From Paludibacteraceae bacterium (GTDB lineage: Bacteria > Bacteroidota > Bacteroidia > Bacteroidales > Paludibacteraceae): a stretch of DNA of 38,186 nt. Shown in pieces: positions 24,796 to 32,977 of the stretch. The notes beneath the pieces were generated by a model, which worked only from the letters and a program-made list of their open reading frames with translations, ran no database searches and was not told where the DNA came from. Where the stretch lies: contig JAEDGZ010000024.1 of assembly GCA_016297215.1 (NCBI GenBank), forward strand, positions 1-38,186. The letters are read 5' to 3'. Each line of letters starts with the position of its first letter. Position 1 is the stretch's first letter. The position numbers and the translations under genes were made by a program.

Positions 24796-25299
24796 TCACT
24801 TTCCCGTGATTTCGTCAAAGGTACCATCCGAATAAAACACGATAATACGTTCAATCTGTTTTGCAGCAGGCTGTTCCATGGGGACAGTCTGATGTTTTTT
24901 TGTGGTTGCCGACTGTTGTGTTTCACGGGACATAGCAGGAACGGAAATAGTCATTGGTCTTGATGAAGATGGCGAGGGGGCTTCTATGGGGCATTGTGGT
25001 GAGGCGATGGCATCGCCGAAGCCGGGAATCTCCTGCTGCTTGTCCTTTGCCTCGCCGTTTTCTTTGTTTTCCTTGCCGCCCTCAGTGCGGTACATATTGC
25101 CCACACCTAAAATCAACCAGTCGCTACTGAGTGTACGAAAACGATTCAGCACACGTTGCATCACATCTAAACTGGGATTATTTCGCCCATTTACGATGTT
25201 GCTGATAGTTCCTGCCTGAATACCCACTTCAGCGGCAAACTGCTTAGCAGACATATTATTGTCCGCTATCAATTTCAATAATCTTTCACGCTCATTCAT
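24796..25299 (-). CDS. XRE-family helix-turn-helix regulator
   Basis: 167 residues from ATG at 25299 (MNERERLLKLIADNNMSAKQ). Residues 5-65 are an XRE/Cro-type DNA-binding domain: SAKQFAAEVGIQAGTISNIV, then NGRNNPSLDVMQRVLNRF and LSSDWLILGVGNMY, typical of Bacteroidota regulators. A low-complexity linker (about 72-145, rich in Glu, Lys, Pro, Ser) leads to the short C-terminal tail IERIIVFYSDGTFDEITGK, also seen in relatives to my memory. The promoter at 25334-25365 excludes the longer frame to 25344. GTGAAT words in its upstream region may be its operators. Target genes unknown. Confidence 0.88.
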   Translation of the reverse strand: MNERERLLKLIADNNMSAKQFAAEVGIQAGTISNIVNGRNNPSLDVMQRVLNRFRTLSSDWLILGVGNMYRTEGGKENKENGEAKDKQQEIPGFGDAIASPQCPIEAPSPSSSRPMTISVPAMSRETQQSATTKKHQTVPMEQPAAKQIERIIVFYSDGTFDEITGK

Positions 25300-25333
25300 A
25301 ATATTACGCCCATATTTATGTGAATTTCGGGTG

Positions 25334-25365
25334 CAAAGATACAAAAACTATTTGATATTTGCAAA
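25334..25365 (-). promoter_or_regulatory. Bacteroides-type promoter of the XRE regulator
   Basis: TTTG (25365-25362), 20-nt spacer, TATCTTTG (25341-25334) on the minus strand; an exact match. A GTGAAT word lies at 25320, between promoter and start. Confidence 0.85.
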
Positions 25366-25878
25366 TGTATTTTTAAAATAAAAATTCACAAACCAACACG
25401 TACGTGAATTCACCTTTGTAAAATACACAAAAGTATACATTTGTATTTATCTACACATGTCATGTTCAAAATAAGGCTGATTAGTATATCAAGTAAGAGA
25501 TATAACATATAGATTTTCAGTGATTTGTTGTATTCATTTTTGATAAACAAAAGAAAGTAAGCACACATAGCACTTGCCTTCTGTTAATGGTAGTACATGT
25601 TTACATAAAGTAAATCTTATAATTACTGATTTTCAACATATTACATTTTTAGAAACATGTTATATAAACAATCTAATCAAATTGTAAGAATTAGCATTCA
25701 TAAGTGAATAAGCCGAATAGAATATTGTTCACAGATGTATACCCTACTCTATTCTTTATACGATTTTATTTGTGAATTTATATCGATTCGCTTTGTGAAT
25801 TGTTTGCAAATAGCATTCATATATACTATTTCACATTTCTATTGCTGTTTCTGCGTTTGCATAGAAAAATTATACCCT
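25366..25878. other. Long AT-rich gene-free region with repeated GTGAAT/ATTCAC words
   Basis: Over 500 bp without a credible frame. It has overlapping palindromes CACGTACGTG (25397-25406) and GTGAATTCAC (25404-25413), and further words ATTCACA near 25384, AGTGAATA near 25703, GTTCACA near 25729, and TTTGTGAATT near 25769 and 25793. The flanking genes diverge (XRE leftward, permease rightward). Candidate operator region; no RNA gene recognised. Confidence 0.55.
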
Positions 25879-25910
25879 ATTGCATAATTGAAAAAAAAAG
25901 TGTACCTTTG
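25879..25910 (+). promoter_or_regulatory. Bacteroides-type promoter of the permease gene
   Basis: ATTG (25879-25882), 20-nt spacer, TACCTTTG (25903-25910) followed by CA. An ATTCACA word follows at 25917, overlapping the expected transcription start. Confidence 0.8.
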
Positions 25911-25938
25911 CAGGCAATTCACAATAATATGTACAATT

Positions 25939-25959
25939 CTCTACACTCTCAACTCTAAA
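25939..25959. repeat. Three 7-mers (CTCTACA, CTCTCAA, CTCTAAA)
   Basis: Same family as the GTTGAGA arrays in inverse orientation. In the short leader, 12 bp before the permease ATG. Confidence 0.75.
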
Positions 25960-25971
25960 CGATAAACTATA

Positions 25972-26727
25972 ATGATGCAACTTCTCACTGCCCTTCTGCT
26001 TGGGCTACTGACGATACTCGATCCTTGCACGCTCTTCACGAGCATTACCGCCATCAGTTATATTGACCGCGAGATAAACAACAAGCGGCGTGTGTTGGTG
26101 AACGGCCTGATGTTCGTGTTGGGCAAGTTGGTTACCTACATGCTGCTGAGCGTACCCTTCTTGCTGGGCGCACAAACAGACGGCTTCCAGCACGCCTTGG
26201 AGCATTACGGGGAACCTATTCTGGCTGCTTTCATGCTGATTTGCGGCGTAGTGCTCCTCTTCACAGGGCATCATCACCACGAGCATGACCATGGGCTCAA
26301 CAAGATGTTGTCGCAGTTGGACAGCCGCTTCACAGGCTTGTGGTCGTTTATGCTGGGTATCTTCTTTGCGATTGCGTTTTGTCCGCACCGTTTGGTATAT
26401 TTCGTTACCATGATAGATATGGCGGTAACGCAGCCCATAGCGTGGTCGTGGCTCATGCCGTTTGTGTTCGCGCTGGGCACAGGGCTGCCAGTGATTGTGA
26501 TTGCGTGGATAATCTGCTATAGTGCGGTGAGCATTGGCAATCTTACGAATCGTCTGAGTACGTTTGAGAAATGGTTCCGCTATATTTGCGCGGTGTTGTT
26601 TATCGGCTTTGGTATCTATATGGGTATTCATGCGTTCTCCGAGCACGAACACCACGAGCATGCTTACCGCGGTTTTCAAGCACCTGTTACCTATGCCCTC
26701 AAGGAGCAGTCTGTTCTAAACTCTTAA
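25972..26727 (+). CDS. CcdA/DsbD-like (ArsG-type) membrane permease with His-rich loop
   Basis: 251 residues, about six membrane helices. The paired cysteine motifs of the CcdA/DsbD fold are present: DPC at 17-19 and FCP at 136-138 (Cys19 and Cys137). Such proteins pass electrons across the inner membrane, or in the ArsG branch export organoarsenicals; GLPVIVIAWIICYSAVSIGN and FEKWFRYICAVLFIGFGIYM resemble that branch. Two histidine clusters stand out, GHHHHEHDHG (99-108) and EHEHHEH (224-230), suggesting metal binding. No thioredoxin-like partner is adjacent. It precedes trmN6 by 14 bp, so the two may be co-transcribed. The C-terminal KEQSVLNS runs into heptamer-like DNA. Confidence 0.78.
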   Translation: MMQLLTALLLGLLTILDPCTLFTSITAISYIDREINNKRRVLVNGLMFVLGKLVTYMLLSVPFLLGAQTDGFQHALEHYGEPILAAFMLICGVVLLFTGHHHHEHDHGLNKMLSQLDSRFTGLWSFMLGIFFAIAFCPHRLVYFVTMIDMAVTQPIAWSWLMPFVFALGTGLPVIVIAWIICYSAVSIGNLTNRLSTFEKWFRYICAVLFIGFGIYMGIHAFSEHEHHEHAYRGFQAPVTYALKEQSVLNS

Positions 26728-26741
26728 TTCTAAATTATATA

Positions 26742-27488
26742 ATGAGTACGCCCTACTTTCGATTCAAGCAGTTCACCGTCCGGCATGACCGCTGTGCGAT
26801 GAAAGTAGGGACGGATGGTGTACTTTTGGGAGCATGGGCAGGCGCATCGGAATCATCCGAAAGAGCAAGCCAACCCGCCATGACTTCCTCCATAAAACAC
26901 ATCTTGGATATCGGCACCGGCAGCGGCTTGGTCGCCTTGATGTTGGCACAGCGTTTCCACAATGCATTTATAGACGGAATAGACATTGACTCATCGGCTG
27001 TTCTCCAAGCCAAAGATAATTTCTCTGCATCCCCATTTAGTACTCGCCTATGCGCCTACTCTTCTCCCTTGCAAGACTGGCAACCCCAAGAGAAATACGA
27101 CATGATTGTTTCTAATCCGCCGTATTTCTCTAATAGTTTATTGTGCCCTGATAATACGCGAACTATGGCTCGGCATAATAATACACTATCCTTCGCGGAG
27201 TTATTTGAGCATTCTGACAGATTATTATCGCCCTGCGGCACGCTGGCTTTGGTGCTTCCTGCGGACGCAGAAAAGGAGATTATGGCACTATCAAGGCTCC
27301 ATCATTTGTATTGCGTGCGCCTATGCCGTGTGCATACCACCGCCGCCAAACCCGCCAAAAGAATCTTGATTGCATTCTCTCGTCAAGTACAGTCATGCCC
27401 CCTCACGCCGGAGACGCTCTGCCTATCCGAGAACGGACTACCGCGTTCAGCCGCCTACTCCGCCCTCACTCAAGCGTTCTATTTGTAA
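26742..27488 (+). CDS. trmN6: TrmN6, tRNA1(Val) A37 N6-methyltransferase
   Basis: 248 residues from ATG at 26742 (MSTPYFRFKQFTVRHDRCAM). The opening FRFKQFTV..D.CAMKVGTDG.LLGAW is the signature of YfiC/TrmN6. The SAM site DIGTGSG is at 56-62 and the N6-adenine methyltransferase motif NPPY at 125-128. It methylates A37 of a valine tRNA. A Ser/Ala-rich insert at about 35-50 (ASESSERASQPAMTSS) precedes the SAM strand. The frame is open upstream to 26571 inside the permease gene, but homology fixes the start used here. Confidence 0.92.
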   Translation: MSTPYFRFKQFTVRHDRCAMKVGTDGVLLGAWAGASESSERASQPAMTSSIKHILDIGTGSGLVALMLAQRFHNAFIDGIDIDSSAVLQAKDNFSASPFSTRLCAYSSPLQDWQPQEKYDMIVSNPPYFSNSLLCPDNTRTMARHNNTLSFAELFEHSDRLLSPCGTLALVLPADAEKEIMALSRLHHLYCVRLCRVHTTAAKPAKRILIAFSRQVQSCPLTPETLCLSENGLPRSAAYSALTQAFYL

Positions 27489-27539
27489 TCTATTGGCATG
27501 ATTACAAAAGATGTTTCACAACATTTTTTCACCCTTTTG

Positions 27540-27571
27540 CTTGCATATTTCCCTAAAAAGCAGTACCTTTT
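27540..27571 (+). promoter_or_regulatory. Degenerate promoter before the leucine-rich-repeat remnant
   Basis: CTTG (27540-27543), 20-nt spacer, TACCTTTT (27564-27571). The string AAAAAGCAGTACCTTT equals that in the strong promoters at 1882 and 11084, but the final G is lost. Confidence 0.5.
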
Positions 27572-27586
27572 TCCAACTGTCCCCGT

Positions 27587-29425
27587 CTCACATTAGTAGT
27601 GCTACCGAACACGATCACATCCATTGGTGGCTCTGCTTTTCAAAACTGCAAAATGCTTTCTTCGGTTACACTATTGGAAGGAATAGAGTATATTGGTCAT
27701 AACGCTTTCATGGGTTGCACAAGCCTTACCTCAATGGTGCTACCCAATAGTGTAAACTCATTGGCTTGGAGTCTTTTTGCTGGTTGTACTGCTTTGCAAT
27801 CGGTTACATTGCCCAACTATCTCACACCCTCCCCGGAGGTATCTTTCAGGGTTGCACGAATCTTACTTCGGTGGTTATTCCCGAGACCGTAACGGAATTA
27901 GAAGGCGAGTGTTTTTGGGGCTGCGAGCGGCTGAGCCATATCACTCTCCCGCAACATCTGACCCGAATAGGCGGCGGTTGTTTCTGCGAGACGGCTATTG
28001 TAGAACGCACCATCCCCACAACAGTAACCTTTATCGGTAGCGATATCTTCTGCAATGAAACCAAAATCCAAGCCATTTATATGCAAGGTGCTACTGCTCC
28101 TTTGTTAGAGGGGAGCACCATCAGTTACAATACAGACCCAACTATCTATATTCCTTGCGGCGCATTGGAGGACTACCAAAATGTGTGGGGGAAAGACTTC
28201 CGCTTTGTAGAGACCAACCCGAATATCGCCTTCCAAACCTCTGCAACACCTGCTGAAGGTGGGTATATCACTATCGTAGCAGACTGGAGAGTACGGATGC
28301 CGTTTTGACCGCCAATGGCAACTCCTGCTATGCGTTCTTGATGTGGAGCGATGGTGTTACCACACCTACCCGTACCGTACCTGTCATCGGCACGCTCACC
28401 TATAGTGCCATGTTCGCTAAAGCACTCCATTGGGAAGTCAATTGGGTCAGCCCGAGAGGATGGGAGCATTTCCTTACAGAAGGTTACGCGCTTCCGAATA
28501 CACAAGTTACTGTCGAAGCAGATAAGGTATTTGAAGGTGATATGGTGTTCTACCAATGGCGCGATGGAGGCAACGACAACCCGCGCACCTTCACCATCAC
28601 GCAGGATACCGTTTTTTATGCCCTATACACCGATGGTGGCATGGTGGGCGAGGATGTCATCTTCATGCAGGAAGGAGATACCCTCCGTGCGGAAGGTGCG
28701 GAGATATGTACGATGGGGCAACATCTTATATGAACATAGAAGAGAAAGATTGGTATGCCTCGGAATGGTATTATATCCTATACCAAGTGAATGGTGTTTG
28801 GATAAGCGAAGGAATTACATCTATTGGTGAAGCATTGTTCTATGATATGCAGACGCTCAGCGAGGTTACAATCCCCTCTACCGTTACCGAGATACGCGCC
28901 CGCGCTTTCGAGAACTGCCGCAAACTAAAGACGATACACTTTGCCGCCAATAGTCAGTTGCAGACCATAGGCGACTGGGCGTTCTACAACTGCCACAACC
29001 TCCGTAGTCTTGTATTGCCCGAAGGGGTAACCACCATAGGCGATGCTGCTTTCTATGGGTGCAATTATCTGACCGAAATCACTCTGCCAAGCACCATGCA
29101 GAAACTCGCGGACAACGCGTTCGCTCTTTGCCCGCGTATGCAAAAGATGTATGTCAATGCCCTTGTGCCGCCGACTATCGATGCCAAGACCTTCGAGGAC
29201 GTGGACCGTGCGACACCCGTCTTCGTACCCCGCGGCACGATGGAACGCTATCAGGCAGACACCTACTGGAGCGAGTTCTTCAACATGGCTGAGTACGATG
29301 CCCCGTCAGGTAACCTGACTATCTCCGCCGACGAGGCAAACGGCTTGCACAAGGTAGTCCGCGACGGGCAAGTGATTATTCTCCGTGGAGACAAAGAATA
29401 CAATGTGATGGGACAAGCACTCTAA
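27587..29425 (+). pseudogene. Decayed BspA-like leucine-rich-repeat surface protein
   Basis: The protein can be followed across three frames. LRR_5/BspA repeats start abruptly (LTLVVLPNTITSIGGSAFQN) with no signal peptide or start codon: an in-frame TAA lies at 27554. Repeats such as GCTSLTSMVLPNSV and GCTNLTSVVIPETVTELEGE follow, then a middle region (YAFLMWSDGVTTPTRTV), then more repeats (SEGITSIGEALFYDM, FENCRKLKTIHFA) and the end VVRDGQVIILRGDKEYNVMG. Frame breaks fall near 27828, 28287 and 28699. At each, two bases stand where a codon is expected, so each is a one-base loss. BspA proteins bind host or surface ligands; this copy should not make the full protein. Confidence 0.85.
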
Positions 29426-29440
29426 TTTGAGTACAAACAC

Positions 29441-29487
29441 AAAGAAAACAGGCTGCCGACTTTATGTACGACAGCCTGTTTCTTTGT
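29441..29487. terminator. Bidirectional terminator between the LRR remnant and rny
   Basis: Stem AAACAGGCTG/CAGCCTGTTT (29446-29481), extended by AAAGA/TCTTT with a bulge. A-rich before and T-rich after, so usable from either side. Confidence 0.8.
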
Positions 29488-29494
29488 TATGTAT

Positions 29495-29525
29495 AACGAT
29501 TTTGTACAAGCAATACAAAGTCGTT
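29495..29525. terminator. Second hairpin downstream of rny
   Basis: A 12-bp stem AACGATTTTGTA/TACAAAGTCGTT with one G-T pair, 22 bp past the rny stop. TTTTATA follows on the plus strand. Confidence 0.5.
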
Positions 29526-29547
29526 TTATATTCCTGCTTTTCAGCCC

Positions 29548-31104
29548 TTACTTCGCATAGTTGATAGCGCGGGTCTCGCGGATAACGGTTACTTTCACTT
29601 GACCCGGGTAGGTCATCTCGTCTTGGATACGCTTTGCCAAGTCAAACGACAGCAACTCCGTATCCTTGTCGCTAATCTTGTCTGCACCTACAATCACGCG
29701 CAGTTCGCGACCGGCTTGCAGCGCGTAGGTCTTGATAACTCCGGGGAAAGACATCGCCATGTTCTCCAAGTCGTTCAGACGCTTCACGTAGCTCTCCACA
29801 ATCTCGCGGCGAGCACCCGGGCGTGCACCGGAGATAGCATCGCATGCTTGCACGATAGGTGCAATCAGCGTCTTCATCTCACACTCGTCGTGGTGGGCAC
29901 CTACTGCATTGCAGATATCGGGTTTCTCGCCGAACTTCTCGCAGAGTTTCATACCGAGTTCTGCGTGCGGAAGTTCCACATCCTCGTCCGCCACTTTACC
30001 TATATCGTGCAGCAGACCGGCGCGTTTCGCCGCCTTGGTGTTCAGTCCCAACTCGCCTGCCATCGCTGCGCACAAGTTAGCCGTCTCGCGAGCGTGCTGC
30101 AACAGGTTCTGACCATACGAAGAACGGTATTTCATCTTGCCCACTAAGCGCACCAACTCTGGGTGCAGACCATGGATACCAAGGTCAATAGTGGTACGCT
30201 TACCCGTCTCGATAATTTCATCCTCCACTTGCTTCGTTACCTTCGCAACCACCTCCTCAATACGCGCGGGGTGGATACGCCCGTCTTGCACCAATTGATG
30301 CAGCGAAAGGCGTGCTATCTCGCGGCGAACGGGGTCAAATGCAGATAGAGTAATGGCTTCGGGGGTGTCATCCACAATAATCTCCACACCCGTGGCTGCT
30401 TCCAATGCGCGGATGTTGCGCCCCTCGCGACCGATGATACGACCTTTCACCTCATCGTTGTCAATATGGAATACCGACACAGTGTTCTCCGCTGCCGTCT
30501 CACTTGCCACACGCTGAATGGTCTGTATCACAATGCGTTTTGCCTCTTTGTTGGCGTTCAGGCGTGCATCGTCCATAATCTCGTTGATATACGACATCGC
30601 AGCCGTCTTCGCCTCGTCTTTGAGCGATTCGATGAGTTGCGCTTTGGCTTCCTCGGCGGACATGCCGGACATCTTCTCCAGCTGTTGTTCTGCCTGACGT
30701 TGCAGTTTCTCTACCTCTTGTGTCTTGAACTCCAAGGCTTTCTGCTGTTGCTCCACCTGCTGCTCTTTCTGCTGCATACGCTGGTTGAAGTCGTTCTGCG
30801 CACGTTGGATTTCGCCTTGACGTTGGTTGAGTTGTTGCTCGCGTTGTTGCAAGCGCTGGTCGAGTTGCTGGCGTTTCTTCTCCTGCTCACGGACCATGTT
30901 CTCGTGTTCTAACTTGAGGGCAATGAATTTCTCCTTTGCCTCGATAATTTTGTTTTTCTTCAGCACTTCGGCTTCCTCTGCTGCCTTCTTCATAAGATTT
31001 GCGCCGGTCAAACGGAATATCAGGAGGCAAATCACTGCTCCTAACACCGCACATCCTATAGCAATCAAGACCCAGATAAGTGTTGTGATCTCTAATAATA
31101 GCAT
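29548..31104 (-). CDS. rny: Ribonuclease Y
   Basis: 518 residues. An N-terminal membrane anchor (ITTLIWVLIAIGCAVLGAVI), then a long charged coiled coil (about 36-180), a KH RNA-binding domain (GRIIGREGRNIRALEAATGV), and an HD phosphohydrolase domain with LLHDIGKVADE (His-Asp pair near 365) and AVGAHHDE. RNase Y is an endoribonuclease that starts mRNA decay at the membrane. Last gene of the leftward run beginning at pdxJ, 37 bp after zapA. Two hairpins lie beyond its stop. Confidence 0.95.
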   Translation of the reverse strand: MLLLEITTLIWVLIAIGCAVLGAVICLLIFRLTGANLMKKAAEEAEVLKKNKIIEAKEKFIALKLEHENMVREQEKKRQQLDQRLQQREQQLNQRQGEIQRAQNDFNQRMQQKEQQVEQQQKALEFKTQEVEKLQRQAEQQLEKMSGMSAEEAKAQLIESLKDEAKTAAMSYINEIMDDARLNANKEAKRIVIQTIQRVASETAAENTVSVFHIDNDEVKGRIIGREGRNIRALEAATGVEIIVDDTPEAITLSAFDPVRREIARLSLHQLVQDGRIHPARIEEVVAKVTKQVEDEIIETGKRTTIDLGIHGLHPELVRLVGKMKYRSSYGQNLLQHARETANLCAAMAGELGLNTKAAKRAGLLHDIGKVADEDVELPHAELGMKLCEKFGEKPDICNAVGAHHDECEMKTLIAPIVQACDAISGARPGARREIVESYVKRLNDLENMAMSFPGVIKTYALQAGRELRVIVGADKISDKDTELLSFDLAKRIQDEMTYPGQVKVTVIRETRAINYAK

Positions 31105-31141
31105 AGTATTGTTTATTTATGATTAATTGTTATTTACGTGC

Positions 31142-31456
31142 TTATTTGACAATGCCCTCGTTATTCTCATTTTGAAGGCAACTCTCAATCAGTTGATTGA
31201 GCACTTCTAATTTCTCATGGATAGGTTTTAGGCTTTTCTCTCTTGCATCGGCATGCAGATTCACTGCCAACTCCAGCGCCACGTACAACCATAATTGTTC
31301 CGCGGAGGCTTTGAGCATACGCCGTTGATAATACTGGTATCGTTCGTTAAGGGTAACCGCCGCATTTCGGTAGAGCGGCTCCGCCTCACGTGGCACATCC
31401 AGCGACACATTGTGCGCCCCGATCTGAAGGTTAATATGTTGCTTAGCCGGAAGCAA
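31142..31456 (-). CDS. zapA: ZapA-like cell division protein
   Basis: 104 residues. ZapA pattern: INLQIGAHNVSLDVPREAEP, then YRNAAVTLNERYQYYQRR, and the long C-terminal helix LWLYVALELAVNLHADAREK. ZapA bundles FtsZ filaments at the division site. The start is TTG (31456), chosen because the domain begins at once and no ATG fits. Just upstream, 4 bp from the start, is a four-unit heptamer array that also encodes the tail of the preceding gene, so the ribosome-binding region is repeat DNA, as at hemW. Pairing with the coiled-coil gene upstream supports the division role. Confidence 0.85.
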   Translation of the reverse strand: MLPAKQHINLQIGAHNVSLDVPREAEPLYRNAAVTLNERYQYYQRRMLKASAEQLWLYVALELAVNLHADAREKSLKPIHEKLEVLNQLIESCLQNENNEGIVK

Positions 31457-31460
31457 GATT

Positions 31461-31488
31461 AGTTGTCAGTTGTCAGTGGTTAGTGGTT
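31461..31488. repeat. Four 7-mers (AGTTGTC/AGTGGTT) at the ZapB-like/zapA junction
   Basis: Units AGTTGTC, AGTTGTC, AGTGGTT, AGTGGTT. Covers the stop codon of the coiled-coil gene (31473-31475) and encodes its last residues LTTNH. Confidence 0.9.
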
Positions 31489-31772
31489 AGGCTTTCGTTA
31501 GCCAATGCGGCGATGGCTTTGTCTATTTGTGCGATAATATAACTCAGCCGCCTATATGCGTTTTCTCTGGTGACAGCATCGCCGCCAATGGCGTTTGCCG
31601 TACTCAACAGCCGACATTGTTTTTGTAATTCTTGTAGTTCGCTATGGCTGCGAATTATCTCTTGTCGTTGCTCTTGTAAGTCTTCGCGCAGTAGAGCATT
31701 CTCCTTCTGAAGCGTTTGATAACGCTCCAAAAGGATATGTATATTCTGCTCTAATTGCTCTACCGCTGTCAT
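31473..31772 (-). CDS. Small coiled-coil protein, ZapB-like
   Basis: 99 residues, almost entirely helical. Heptad-like MTAVEQLEQNIHILLERYQT, then LQKENALLREDLQEQRQEII and SELQELQKQCRLL indicate a coiled coil over about 1-55, followed by AYRRLSYIIAQIDKAIAAL. The size, coiled coil and position before zapA suggest a division-ring partner like ZapB; this rests on context, not sequence homology. The last five residues come from a heptamer array. It begins 3 bp after the DUF3078 stop. Confidence 0.75.
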   Translation of the reverse strand: MTAVEQLEQNIHILLERYQTLQKENALLREDLQEQRQEIIRSHSELQELQKQCRLLSTANAIGGDAVTRENAYRRLSYIIAQIDKAIAALANESLTTNH

Positions 31773-31775
31773 AAT

Positions 31776-32918
31776 TTAGAAAGAGTATCCGATACCCAGA
31801 CCGATAACGGACTTAAACTGTACGCGCTCTGCCTTACCCAGCGAAATACCGTCCTTATCAAACTTCTCAATGAGCGTACCGTTATAGTACTTGAGCGAAG
31901 TATTGAGCGACACTTGCAGGCACTTCAAGAATTGATAAGAAATAGCGAAATCCCAGTCCACATCAAAGTTACCAAAACGGCGGTTGTTGTCAAGGTAACC
32001 GATATGGGTCATGTTGTAGAAGTTTTGAGTTCCGTCGCCCAAATTCTTGTACAACTTACCATCTGCATCCTGATACACATCCACTTTATTCCAACTATAC
32101 GGAGTGAACAATCCCACCGAGGTGATGATTTTCAAGTCTTTGTAGGTGTAGTTAATGCTACCCTTCAGCGAGAGACCTAACTCTGCACGCAGGTTCCTGT
32201 CATACGCTTTTCCTATTTCTCCGGTCTGCTCATCTACCACCGTATAGTGCCAAACGGCATATTTCTCTTTCAGTTCCCGCTCCAATCCATTGGGGTACAC
32301 ATGATTGGTCTCCACGTCTCCTTCCTCAGGATTATAGAGGATAGTTCTAGACTTATCATCCAATTTTTTACCGACATATGCCGTCGTGAGACGCCCTGCT
32401 ACCGGCGAAAGATAGATGGAAAAAATATCATTCGGTTTCCAGTCAATACCGACAGCAATATCCGTGTACGAAGGTGCTAACCATTTAGAAATAATCGGGT
32501 CGAAAAGTTCCGTTCCATCGTATGCACGACCATAAGCGAATTGGCTCTGGAAACCTGCGGAAACGGTCAAATACCATGTCTTGTGGAACTCCCAACCGAA
32601 CTTGGTGTTGAAGTTGATTTTATCGCTCGTCTTTTGCAGCGCATCATACTCTTGGTCTATCCACGACAAACCATACTCCATGTCAAGGTTGGTCTCCCAT
32701 GCCATACTATTCTCATGATAGAGCAGACGCAACTTGGTGGATGCCACGCCGTTCACGTTGTTGTTACCGCCGGCTGCCCAGTTCCACATACCCGTAGCGG
32801 CTGCATTCAGCCCCACGGTACCGTTAAATTTCCACGGACTCTCTTTGGTTTCTGCCTCTTGTGCACTCACTGCACAAACAGCAGCCAATCCGAGGACAAG
32901 TGTAAATAATTTCTTCAT
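31776..32918 (-). CDS. DUF3078 outer-membrane beta-barrel protein
   Basis: 380 residues with signal peptide MKKLFTLVLGLAAVCAVSAQ. DUF3078 features: WKFNGTVGLNAAATGMWNWA, AAGGNNNVNGVASTKLRLLY, NLDMEYGLSWIDQ, and a terminal strand FKSVIGLGIGYSF ending in Phe, as for outer-membrane barrels. Alternating aromatic strands run through the protein. Function unknown in the family. Sits between the DJ-1-like gene (59 bp gap) and the ZapB-like gene (3 bp gap) in the same direction; no separate promoter was found. Confidence 0.85.
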   Translation of the reverse strand: MKKLFTLVLGLAAVCAVSAQEAETKESPWKFNGTVGLNAAATGMWNWAAGGNNNVNGVASTKLRLLYHENSMAWETNLDMEYGLSWIDQEYDALQKTSDKINFNTKFGWEFHKTWYLTVSAGFQSQFAYGRAYDGTELFDPIISKWLAPSYTDIAVGIDWKPNDIFSIYLSPVAGRLTTAYVGKKLDDKSRTILYNPEEGDVETNHVYPNGLERELKEKYAVWHYTVVDEQTGEIGKAYDRNLRAELGLSLKGSINYTYKDLKIITSVGLFTPYSWNKVDVYQDADGKLYKNLGDGTQNFYNMTHIGYLDNNRRFGNFDVDWDFAISYQFLKCLQVSLNTSLKYYNGTLIEKFDKDGISLGKAERVQFKSVIGLGIGYSF

Positions 32919-32977
32919 TTGTAGTGTTTTTTAGTTAGTCTTGTTATTGTTATAAGCCACGATTACCATGGCGTTTT

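Noticed and set aside
27587..29425. Programmed frameshifting in the LRR gene
   Set aside because: Three breaks without slippery heptamers or pseudoknots, plus a missing 5' end, point to decay or sequencing error.
31105..31141. A 6S RNA gene next to zapA, as in gammaproteobacteria
   Set aside because: The gap to rny is only 37 bp and holds no long hairpin.
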